DNA from: Saccoglossus kowalevskii
Lineage: Eukaryota > Hemichordata > Enteropneusta > Harrimaniidae
Direction: 5' to 3'
Length of the DNA stretch: 24,379 nucleotides
Assembly (NCBI RefSeq): GCF_000003605.2
Contig: NW_003128371.1
Span: 104,017 to 128,395 of the forward strand
Numbering within the stretch: position 1 is the stretch's first letter; each line of letters begins with the position of its first letter. A program made the translations under genes and the position numbers. The notes under the pieces are model-generated. The model worked only from the letters and a program-made list of their open reading frames with translations, had not been told where the DNA came from and made no database searches. Shown here piece after piece: positions 1 through 11,332 of this stretch.

Positions 1-105
1 CTATAGTGCAGTCATCTAACAATCAATCCAAGATACTATAGTGCAGTCATCTAACAATCAATCCAAGAGACTATAGTGCAGTCATCTAACAATCAATCCA
101 AGAAA
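1..105. repeat. 35 bp tandem repeat, 3 copies
   Basis: Three head-to-tail copies of a 35 bp unit beginning CTATAGTGCAGTCATC lie at 1-35, 36-70 and 71-105. They are identical except for the last bases of each unit (AGATA, AGAGA, AGAAA). The array starts exactly at the window edge, so it probably continues to the left. The near-identity implies recent duplication or active homogenisation. No coding potential is apparent. Confidence 0.95.
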
Positions 106-1443
106 CCATTTTCATGTCAGAATGACAAGATAGTTATACACTAATTTGACTGTGATTCCTTGAATTTAGTCATCCTAACAATGCGGGTAGTTAATTGTAA
201 CCACTTTTTAAAGTATTTTCCATTCATGATATAACCTTGAAAATTGCGTTAAATAAGTATAAAAAGTTTCCATTGGCCAAAAACAAAAACAAAATTCTGT
301 GTGACATAGATTACCATTCTCACGACTGTTAAGTTCTGAATTGAAGCTCGTCGATGAGGGCGTAGTTACTAATTATTCACGTGAATACGTCAGCGACCTG
401 GAATACACAACACCGGATAGAAATAGGTAAACATCTAGCATGTGTTTCGATAAAGTGACCCAGCTGTAGAAATTGTATCATTTTGTATGATATTTTCTTT
501 TTTACATCTTGGTTTGATGCGAAATTACCACGTAACACGTTGGTAACTATCGACAGCGAGACAGAATATACCAGTCGTGAACATATATTTATTCAATCAT
601 GTATAACAATTCCGTTTTAACATACAGCGACAATCAATGCATTGTGGAATTGAGTCGATTTCCGCTGATATTAGTATGCATTTCAGGAAATCCCCGTGTG
701 TGCATGCTCTGTTGAAACCTTTTAACCTCGGCTACTCTACCCTGTTTGAACGCAAAATAAATCACCCAAATGCTTGTACCTTTTCTCAGAAAATTCCCTA
801 GTTTTCGAATAAAACTAAATATTGGTCAGAATTCGAAAAAATATTAAGAACATATTTGGACAAACGTTTCCGAAAAATGTCATTTTCGTCTTTTTTTCAG
901 ATCCAAAATTCCCCTAAAACAGAATCAATGTCTTAAGTTTAAACAACAGAACCTCGTGGATTTTGCCGATTGAATTGCTTTGCAATATACCCAAATGTAG
1001 GGAATGTATCTGTGAAACAGCTAAAATGAAGTTGAAATCATTACTTCGACGACGGCCTATGGACAACTGAATTAGAAGCGTTCCATCCCGGTCGGACGCT
1101 AACTTCTACTTTGCTACATCAATCTTCACTGGACCAACCCATGCCCCAGAAGCGCTTCGTCGCTAGAGGGCGCACATTATTGGGAAGGTGTGTTTGGACA
1201 CTGTCTTTCGTTCAGGTTCGTAAGTACATATGCGACAGAACACCGACGTAACACCACGTGAAACAGGATACTTGTTTGTAATGTACAGTAACATTCTGGA
1301 AAAGAACCGTTTTATAACTTTTGCGGATTAGTATTCAATATTAAACTTTTGAGTTTTGAACAAATTATGCGAAAGTCAGTCATTTAATTCAGATTTGAGC
1401 TTGAGCTGACGGCCAAGAATATTTCAAACCATATTTATCCCAC
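106..1443. other. intergenic DNA, no recognisable gene
   Basis: AT-rich sequence with stops in all frames and no ORF of note. A slightly more GC-rich stretch lies around 1070-1210, but I see no splice-bounded exon or protein motif in it. No structural RNA was recognised. Confidence 0.6.
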
Positions 1444-1599
1444 TTAAAGGGTGGTTGTCGTTGCGCATGCGTGCGTTTTCGAATTTCAAGTAAACAAACA
1501 ATGTATTTTATTTACGTGTTGTATTTTTATATGTACGTCGCTATCATGATGATTCCCTTGAGTGGAACACGACGGGACGCGACGACCTCCACCCCCTAA
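1444..1599. mobile_element. small TIR element (MITE-like), about 156 bp
   Basis: The left end reads TTAAAGGGTGGTTGTCG. The right end, read on the opposite strand, is TTAGGGGGTGGAGGTCGTCG. These form imperfect terminal inverted repeats of about 18-20 bp. The left end closely resembles the ends of the two larger MITEs at 17758-18018 and 21302-21570 (TTAAAGNGNGGTAGTCG), so it looks like a short or diverged member of the same superfamily. There is no coding capacity, so it must be non-autonomous. TTA or TTAA at both borders may be the target duplication, but I cannot fix which. The left end is followed by TGCGCATGCG, which matches the NRF-1 motif. Confidence 0.55.
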
Positions 1600-2066
1600 C
1601 CTCAGTTTTGGTGTTTGGTTTAGATTTATTATTTACTAGCAGATAATATATTTTCTTTGGTAGTGAATATGTATACGGCTATGATGATAGCAAATGCCGG
1701 ACAAGTAAGTTTGAAACATGGTATGCCCAGTCTGTTATTTGAGATTCAAAGATGAGAGCTGTGTTTGACTGTCGGCACCTATAACATTGCCTATATATTC
1801 GAAATGGGACCCCACATGGTTGTCATTTGTAAACGGCGCGCCGACGTTTGAAAAGTTCATATATGATGACATCCGCGCATGTTTACGCTTAAAATCGCTC
1901 GCTGAGGCGTTAGACATGATCGGTGAAAAAGCCGGGCTACGGACTAGCGATTTTTTTTTTGGTGAAACTGTGAATACGCCCATCAAAAATTCCTACATAT
2001 CAATCATGGCTAGTAATAATTTATTTACTTATATCATTGTGTTTTATTCAGTCAGGCTGGTCAAGT
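1600..2066. other. intergenic DNA, no defensible gene
   Basis: This stretch contains overlapping short ORFs on both strands (1787-2068 + and 1735-1986 -), neither with a recognisable motif, splice context or codon pattern. It includes a GGCGCGCC palindrome near 1836. It may be part of an old repeat next to the element at 1444-1599, but I cannot show that. Confidence 0.4.
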
Positions 2067-2251
<185 letters not shown>

Positions 2252-3030
2252 TGTCTGAAAATACTCAACTAAGTAATAAGAAAACCGAAATATTATAATC
2301 CATTCTGAACAAATGCGGTTTTAGCAACATTTTATAATTGTCCACATCATTACTAAATATTATATTAATGTAATTTGGTAAGGCATTCTAAAGTCGTGGA
2401 CGACACTCAGCAAATGCACTATCGCTACAGGTTTACAGCCGTGACTGGGAGAAGACGCAATAAATCAAATGCAGACATAAGATCACATCTTGATGACATG
2501 CGCGGTATTAAAATGTTGGCTAAATACAAAGATGACCGAGTATTACAAACTTAGAAAAATGTTACAAACTTAGAAAACAAATAACATCGGAAGTCAATGA
2601 AGCTTATAATTAAAATGGGTGAAACATCATTTTGTTGACTATTGTGATTTGGACATTTGCTCATTGTCTTCCGATACTATACACAGTCACAATTATTCAA
2701 TATAGAGTCCACAAAAGTACAATAATGTCAGTACTTTTGATGGGCACGAAATTTATAATCCAGGAAATGGCACACACGTGATAAAATAGTGATATGCAAG
2801 TAGAACTAACTTGACTCGACATTTCCAAATTTCTATCGAACATTACACCTCGATTGCGAACGTCATTACTGATAGGAATATTAATATCATCTGCATAGAA
2901 CACGAATAATTTAAATATCACTTTTTCTGTGGTTAAATTTCAAATTATTGTCGTGCATCCAATCGTTTAGTTCACATATACATGACTTGATGTTGTCCAG
3001 CACAATATCACATCCACCAGAATTCGTTAG
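2252..3030 (-). pseudogene. decayed non-LTR retrotransposon (LINE) reverse transcriptase, C-terminal part
   Basis: On the minus strand several blocks appear in the order expected for the C-terminal half of a CR1/L2/Jockey-type ORF2, but in shifting frames. From 5' to 3' they are a thumb-like WMHDNNLKFN (near 2932-2961), VRNRGVMFDRNL (near 2840-2871), a degraded S.L..C..V..Y block after about 2705, PRL*NALPN with the usual Trp mutated to stop (near 2376-2400), and a final LKPHLF (near 2307-2330). At least one frame change and several stops are present, so it cannot encode a working enzyme. The catalytic YADD region and all upstream domains are missing or unrecognisable, typical of a 5'-truncated insertion. 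The (TTTA)n run at 2067-2251 follows directly and would be its 3' tail. The exact 5' limit is uncertain, and the clade assignment is only approximate. Confidence 0.8.
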
Positions 3031-4387
3031 TAAACCTGGCTATAACATTGGCGTAAATATGATATGAAGATTTCTTATACTGCCCAGTATGAGTTTACAT
3101 GTTAAATAACAAATGACCACAGTACTTCAGGTAACACATTATTTTAAAATGCTAGTGGACATTTGACCTCTGACATTGTGTGCTACTTCCAGTGAGATAT
3201 GATCCGCAGGTTACCGCGGGGTTGATTCTTGGTACTAGTAACCCGGAAATCCATTGAAAAGAACATCAGAAAATAATCAAGGAACTGTATGCAAGTCTAC
3301 ACTTACTGTACCAGTAACCCAGATCTTGGTAAATTAGCAAAGCGCGCCATCATCGGCAATATATAATGCAGTTTCTTTGCGCCATGTGGGCGGGCGCTTG
3401 TCGGTGTAAAATTCTACTATATTCATAGCTTCAGATCCTACCAAGACAGTCCTGTTTTTGTTTGTTTTTTAATCACACAAATCGATATTGGAACACTTAT
3501 TTTGTATTCACTGATATCCACAATATTTTTATGTTTTCTCCAAAACTTGTAGGAGAAATACTGGAAGGATTCTTACTAACTCAACGTCAACTTGTCCATG
3601 GCTCTTTTTACTAATTGTGCATATCTTCGAAATTACTCGGGACCGGAGATTGTAATCGGGTTCTAACGTATTTCATTTTCGACAACATGTAACGAGGAAA
3701 TGCTAAATACCAATATAAAAGTGTGTTAGTCGTACTGAATCTAAGATAGTGATTTTTCGATTGCCTGGCAAGATTTTAAATGACATTTTGACATTTTTAA
3801 AAATATTGTATGCTCTTGCGATGCCATACTTGTAAATCTACGGCCAAATGTCGTAAGAATGAGGTATTGCAGATAATCGAGATTTTCTTAGTTTGAACGT
3901 TTTTGCAAACGTACATTTAGGTTGCGAGTAATTTATTTGTGCATACGTCGATTCGGTTGTTATTTATTAACTTATACGTCATATTTCTTTTTATTCGTAC
4001 GTTCCATTTTTAATGGATGTTTTTAAAAGCCAATAATATGTGTTAAATATTGTTTACGGCGCCATATTGCTGACCGTGTTTAACGAGAGCGTCACCAATG
4101 TGCCGGGCATGTTTATATTATATCTCCCTGTTGTTATCACTGCAAAAGGTGCTAAAATTAGAACATGTTTTTTTGTAATTTGCCTCCTATATTAGAAGAA
4201 CCAGTTGTCACATTGAAAGTGGACGTCCATGGCATGATTTTTTCTTTTCCTTTTTTGTATCGGTCAAAAGTGTCTGTTGGTTTTCAAAACTGCCAGCCGC
4301 GGTATACATAATCAGTCGACCTCGAACCGACGGTCCGACCAGTTTTTGATACTGACTCGCGAATGAAGAACTTCAAGTTGAATGCAT
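3031..4387. other. intergenic DNA, no recognisable gene
   Basis: AT-rich sequence with no ORF of interest. A short direct repeat (TACTAGTAACCC near 3233 and TACCAGTAACCC near 3309) is visible. More of the truncated LINE could lie just inside this interval on the minus strand, but I could not recognise it. Confidence 0.5.
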
Positions 4388-4466
4388 ACACTTGCCATGG
4401 TTAGTACGTCTATGCACGTGCACACTTGCCATGGTTAGTACGTCTATGCACGTGCACACTTGCCAT
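4388..4466. repeat. 34 bp tandem repeat, 2.3 copies, with E-box palindrome
   Basis: Two identical 34 bp units start at 4388 and 4422, followed by 11 bases of a third at 4456. Each full unit contains the palindrome TGCACGTGCA, whose core CACGTG is a canonical E-box, and a CCATGG. Identical copies indicate a recent local duplication. Confidence 0.93.
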
Positions 4467-4688
4467 TCTGTGTAACATTAACCTCATACTACCAAAAAGT
4501 AAACTTGAAACAATATCATGTTTTGCTCGTTGTCGATTTATAATAACTTTCATGAACAACGCCCAACAATAACTCTCAAACTAATAATATTAGTCTGTGA
4601 ATAAATACATGCATTTCCTCCATACTCGGCTTTATCGAAAATAGTAAAGAGTGGTATATATACACCATATGCCGAATTTAATGAATTG

Positions 4689-5416
4689 TGACGTCACGAT
4701 TTCCCTTTCAAATATAACAACTTCTTTACACGCACTAGTACTATATTATCTAACGAACACTGTAAATCTACATATTTATACACAGTATTGTTCCAATATA
4801 CTCACAGTAGCATAGAATTGACGTCAATATAAATATATGTGTTAGCATTACGTAACGACAGGCGTTCACATAATGGCTCCACTATTGAAACAAAATATCA
4901 ATAGTCCCTTTAGAAAGTAAAAAAAAAAAATGTATCAATAACAGCTTTCTATGACGTCATTAGTGTATTTACCTAACAAACTCGTAATTACATGAATATT
5001 CTAGTCAATTCACAGTTTAGATGTACCTTACAAGTCGAATTCGTAAAAACGGATAAAATATTAAACGATTTCAAAAATAGCTCAAATTAAAAAGTCTCTT
5101 TTCACTTGTTTTGGGAATTAATTTTAAAGTTGAAGTCAGCGTACGTCCGAGCCTTTTCAGACGAAATTTCAATTTAATTAAGTCATGAAACGAAACACAC
5201 CACGCGGCAAAAACAATAGATTAATTAAAGCCGCAATTTGTCGATTAATGGATAACCAAATTTAGCGTTCCTCCATATCCATTGCTACGTTCACACGACA
5301 GCATTTTTCTGTGTAGTACAACTTGAAGTCGATCCTAAGTGAGAGACATCTATACATCGTGATTGGGATTGACGATTACAAGTAACCGGCCCGTTATTTG
5401 ATGACGCGTGACGTCA
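4689..5416. promoter_or_regulatory. cluster of four palindromic CRE sites (TGACGTCA)
   Basis: Perfect full-length cAMP-response elements occur at 4689-4696, 4819-4826, 4952-4959 and 5409-5416. The first three are spaced about 130 bp apart. This octamer is expected about once per 65 kb at equal base use, and less often in AT-rich DNA. CREB/ATF-family factors bind this sequence. The cluster lies 1.8-2.5 kb upstream of the junctophilin start codon and could be a cAMP- or calcium-responsive enhancer or distal promoter. Function is inferred from motif density only. Confidence 0.5.
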
Positions 5417-7083
5417 AGAAGTCATCGGACACGATCGAGGGTCATCGACCAACGTATCTACCTCCCCCGATGAAGGAAAATGATGAAAAAAAAGTTATTG
5501 ACCTTTTAGTTGTAGCCTCATAGACTTATAGAATGAAACGGTTTCGACGTCGTAGATATAACCTCAAGGACTTACACTAAAATAAAGACAACTATTACAT
5601 TACAAAAGTAGGAGATGATACTCAGAATAACAGGAAATTGCGTGAGATAAAGGGACTGTCATATTGCGAACAGTAGTTCTCTAGTCTATTCCCCATTGCG
5701 GGCCCTGTACATTGGTATGCATGGTATGACAGAAATTCTTCGCTTCTTCTCCGCGTCGACCGGCGTGCCCGGCGAACAGAGCAGTTTGCAAAACGGAATC
5801 TATTAGGGACGACACGTTTACGAGTTAAAATATAATACAGCGAATAAAGCAAACAACAAAACTAGGGTTATTGGTAAAATTAACGAGCTAAACCAACCGT
5901 GCCAAACGTTTACAATCTACTACAAAGGGCAAATTTGGAGAGGTTTAATTTATTTCCTTCGCAACTCCCCTCCAACGTCACGGTCATTAACGTCGGGCGT
6001 CTAGGGTAACGCAGTCAGTTACTGAATTGTAATAGTTTCCAACGCGCTTTTCTATTTCTATTAAACAATTTAGCTTGTTTTATCAATTTTATGATCGAGC
6101 AAATAGGAGCTTTTTGTCGCATTATTTTCCTTGAAAAAGCAATAATATCATTATCTCCGTTCGTATCGTCATCATTTAGTTCTAACAATGATATATATAT
6201 ATTAGTCTACGTTCATTGCTTTATCGCATAAAATAATAATGAAACGTATATTATTAACATTTTACTCTCCCAATATCCGCATACAGCCTTCCATGCTAAA
6301 ATATTTGAAATATCATTGGCTGGGCCTCTCCATTATTTGCGGGGATGTCCGATCAATTATAAATACATACTACTGCTTTAAATCTCTTTTTAATATGTGG
6401 CTAATTCTATTAAGATGCAAATTATCGTCGACAATTACCGGCGCTGTGACATTTGAAGAAAATCAAGGCTTAGAGACAGAGCACTATAGTCTTCATGTAG
6501 CATTTTACGTTTACTTTCTTTGTCGTATACACCCCTTCAATGGTGTGAAGATGAACGATCTGACTGTCCCATCATGGCTGCCATAACCACCACACGTTCT
6601 TCGTTGTCGTCGCCGCCGCCTCCGACATCGACTTGAATTCACGGCGGTTCATCGTTCTGCACATTAACTGCGACTTCCAAGGAGTAAGCCTTTACAGTCG
6701 TTTATTATTCCACGTCAACCAGTCGCGTGTGAAAGCAAAGGAAAGCAGACGAAGGGTGACAAGTGTTTTTGATTGTGCCTTCATTTTGTAGCTCGACATA
6801 GCTGACAGAAAGAATACGTATTTTTTGTTATACTAGCCTATCTTTATTCAGGGTACATCTACACTGAAGATTTCACAAGAAATCTGGGCTAGCAACACGT
6901 GTTATTACAACTGTAAACGAGACAGGAAAAACTGTGTTGACGCCGACGTGTAGATTTGATTCTTTACGAACTGGATGTTGCATCGTGTTTGTTTTCAGAG
7001 GATGAAGATAACTGGTCACAGCGGAGAAGACCTGCCAAGATAACACCGTTATCGACTCGATTCTGAGGAAACACACCATCTTG
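5417..7083. other. upstream region of junctophilin, promoter not located
   Basis: No credible protein-coding gene. ORFs at 5622-5852 (-) and 6239-6586 (+) show no motif or exon structure. A GC-richer pyrimidine/CG stretch at about 6595-6645 and the following DNA could hold the promoter or part of the 5' untranslated exon. I see no TATA box or initiator I would call, and a transcription start cannot be placed from sequence alone. Confidence 0.45.
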
Positions 7084-7105
7084 ATGGCAACCGTCTCACG
7101 GAATA

Positions 7106-7113
<8 letters not shown>
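7084..7113 (+). promoter_or_regulatory. upstream ORF 1 in the probable junctophilin leader (9 codons)
   Basis: An ATG at 7084 opens nine codons and ends at TAA 7111-7113. It is in the same frame as the main ORF, and its stop is the in-frame stop that bounds the junctophilin reading frame upstream. It matters only if the mRNA leader extends this far, which is not shown here. Confidence 0.35.
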
Positions 7114-9190
<2,077 letters not shown>

Positions 9191-9385
9191 TACTGTGAAA
9201 TACTTTATTTTAGCTGGAATTAATTTTTGCTGAAAAGTCATTTTGGGTGTTTTGTATGGAATTTATTTTCACTGATTTTTGACGAGTTGAAAGTGAAATA
9301 TAGGGAAAAAAGTATATTCGCTGGATTTTATTTTTACGGAACCATCCTTTCAGCGAAAATAGCGAAAATAAAGTATTCCACAGTA
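9191..9385. mobile_element. palindromic MITE, about 195 bp
   Basis: The left end reads TACTGTGAAATACTTTATTT and the right end, on the opposite strand, TACTGTGGAATACTTTATTT, followed by related T-rich and CGC-containing stretches. The terminal inverted repeats are about 22 bp or longer, with a weaker inverted match continuing inwards. TA at both ends fits a TA target duplication, as in Tc1/mariner-type elements. From memory, elements with this kind of GAATACTTTATTTTCGC end are common in marine invertebrate genomes. The symmetry explains why similar short ORFs appear on both strands here. It has no transposase and is therefore non-autonomous. Confidence 0.8.
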
Positions 9386-10033
9386 ACCTTTGAGGTAGAT
9401 AATCAGAACTATTACAAAATGTAATAATAATTTGCATATATGACCTTTAACCTCTTATCTGGTCAAGTCCATGTAAAAAGTACATAGGGCTGGCAGGATA
9501 AGGATTAATTCTCATTGCTTTACTGTTTAAGTGTTTTCTTCTCATCAGCCATTGGATAATGGTTTTTATAAGAGTGTCCAGCTATACATCCTAAGTGATA
9601 AGACATGGTTAACATTTCTAATGGAACTAATGACTTAACAGTCAAATTTTATGTCAATTTTCATTTGAAGTGTTCTGCAAACATAAAACTATATTGCTGA
9701 AACATATAATTGAGGGCAGAGCTATCACATTACTGACATTAGTAAGAGTCAAAATGATTGTGTTTGAACTTGAACTAAGTATCTCTTGAGAAGGGACACG
9801 TCTCTTTCCCCTCTTTAAATCACTTTACAGTGTTATTATCCGCTAATTTGTCTCCATAATATCAGTCTCTGTGCTTGTGTCATTTGCTATAAAAGTGAAT
9901 TTCCCCTCAAAACACTACATAAATGTCTAATCATGCAAACTAGCCACTTCTACAAACAAGATCTCCTTGAAATAATTTGATTTTATTTTCATGAACCAGG
10001 GAAGAAATGAGACATTGTACTACAATAGTTGTA
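9386..10033. other. intronic AT-rich DNA
   Basis: Nothing recognisable between the MITE and the minisatellite. Confidence 0.5.
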
Positions 10034-10475
10034 CATGACCCTTGAAAGTCAAACGTCCTGTCACTTTCTGACCCTAAGGTTCACACATCCTGGTACTTTC
10101 TGACCCTTGTAGGGGTCATATACCCTGGTACTTTCTGACCCTTATAGGGGTCATACATCCTGGTACTTTCTGACCCTTATAGGGGTCATACATTCTGGTA
10201 CTTTCTGATCCTTATAGGGGTCATACATCCTGGTACTTTCTGACTATTATAGGGGTCATACATCCTGGTACTTTCTGACCCTTATAGGGGTCATATATCC
10301 TGGTACTTTCTGACCCTAAGGTTCACACATCCTGGTACTTTCTGACCTTTGTAGGGGTCATATACCCTGGTACTTTCTGACCCTTATAGGGGTCATACAT
10401 CCTGGTACTTTCTGACCCGTATAGGGGTCATACATCCTGGTACTTTCTGACCCTTATAGGGGTCATACATCCTGG

Positions 10476-10679
10476 TACTTTCTGACTCTAAGGTTCATAC
10501 ATCCTGGTACTTTCTGACCCTTATAGAGGTCATACACCCTGGTACTTTCTGACCCTAAGGTTCACACATCATGGTACTTTCTGACCCTTATAGGGGTCAT
10601 ATACCCTGGTACTTTCTGACCCTTATAGAGGTCATACATCCTGGTACTTTCTGACCCTTATAGGGGTCATATACCCTGG
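10476..10679. repeat. higher-order repeat within the minisatellite, copy 1 (6 units, 204 bp)
   Basis: Six successive units with the order short, long(AGGTCA), short, long(GGGTCA), long(AGGTCA), long(GGGTCA). The same order and many of the same private variants (CACCCTGG in the second unit, TATACC in the fourth) recur at 10817-11020, so this block was duplicated as a unit. Confidence 0.8.
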
Positions 10680-10816
10680 TACTTTCTGACCCATATAGAG
10701 GTCATACATCCTGGTACTTTCTGACCCTTATAGGGGTCATACATCCTGGTACTTTCTGACCCTAAGGTTCACACATTCTGGTACTTTCTGACCCTTATAG
10801 GGGTCATACATCCTGG

Positions 10817-11020
10817 TACTTTCTGACCCTAAGGTTCATACATCCTGTTACTTTCTGACCCTTATAGAGGTCATACACCCTGGTACTTTCTGACCCTAAG
10901 GTTCACACATCCTGGTAAGTTCTGACCCTTATAGGGGTCATATACCGTGGTACTTTCTGACCCTTATAGAGGTCATACATCCTGGTACTTTCTGACCCTT
11001 ATAGGGGTCATACATCCTGG
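10817..11020. repeat. higher-order repeat within the minisatellite, copy 2 (6 units, 204 bp)
   Basis: Same length (204 bp) and the same order of unit types as 10476-10679, with only a handful of substitutions, for example TAAGTTCTGA for TACTTTCTGA at 10916. The two copies begin 341 bp apart. Confidence 0.8.
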
Positions 11021-11332
11021 TACTTTCTGACCCTAAGGTTCACACATCCTGGTACTTTCTGACCCTTATAGAGGTCATACATCCTGGTACTTTCTGACCC
11101 TAAGGTTCACACATCCTGGTACTTTCTGACCCTTATAGAGGTCATACATTCTGGTACTTTCTGACCCTGAGGTTCATACATCCTGGTACATTCTGACCCT
11201 TATAGGGGTGATACATCCTGGTACTTTCTGACCCGTATAGGCGTCATACATCCTGTCACTTTTTGATCCTAAGGTTCACACATCCTGGTACTTTCTGACG
11301 TATATAGGGGTCACACATCTTGGTACTTTATG

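Larger units (their letters stand above)
10034..11332. repeat. 1.3 kb minisatellite, 37 units of 35 or 32 bp, each with a dyad of hormone-response-like half-sites
   Basis: Full units run from 10061 to 11323, with degenerate partial units at both edges. I count 26 long units (35 bp) and 11 short units (32 bp), which predicts about 1262 bp and fits the observed span. Each unit starts TACTTTCTGA. The long type continues TGACCC-TTATAG-GGGTCA or -AGGTCA, the short type TGACCC-TAA-GGTTCA. About 20 of 26 long and 9 of 11 short units keep both half-sites. The long core is almost a perfect palindrome (16 of 18 positions), so it could form a hairpin or be read as an everted repeat with a 6 bp spacer (ER6) for nuclear receptors. 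It sits about 2.5 kb into junctophilin intron 1. There are no ORFs. Confidence 0.97.

Noticed and set aside
2697-2921. Apparent catalytic YADD motif of reverse transcriptase in the minus-strand ORF
   Set aside because: The motif falls directly before the VRNRGV block and after the WM..N.LKFN block, where the real catalytic YADD does not belong. It is a chance match within the decayed sequence.
6239-6586. 115-codon plus-strand ORF upstream of junctophilin
   Set aside because: No recognisable motif, biased composition typical of AT-rich non-coding DNA, and no splice or promoter context.
9210-9437. Mirrored ORFs on both strands
   Set aside because: Produced by the palindromic MITE at 9191-9385.
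10061-11323. CRISPR-like array (regular repeats with partly palindromic units)
   Set aside because: There are no unique spacers, the units are contiguous and the context is a eukaryotic intron. It is a minisatellite.
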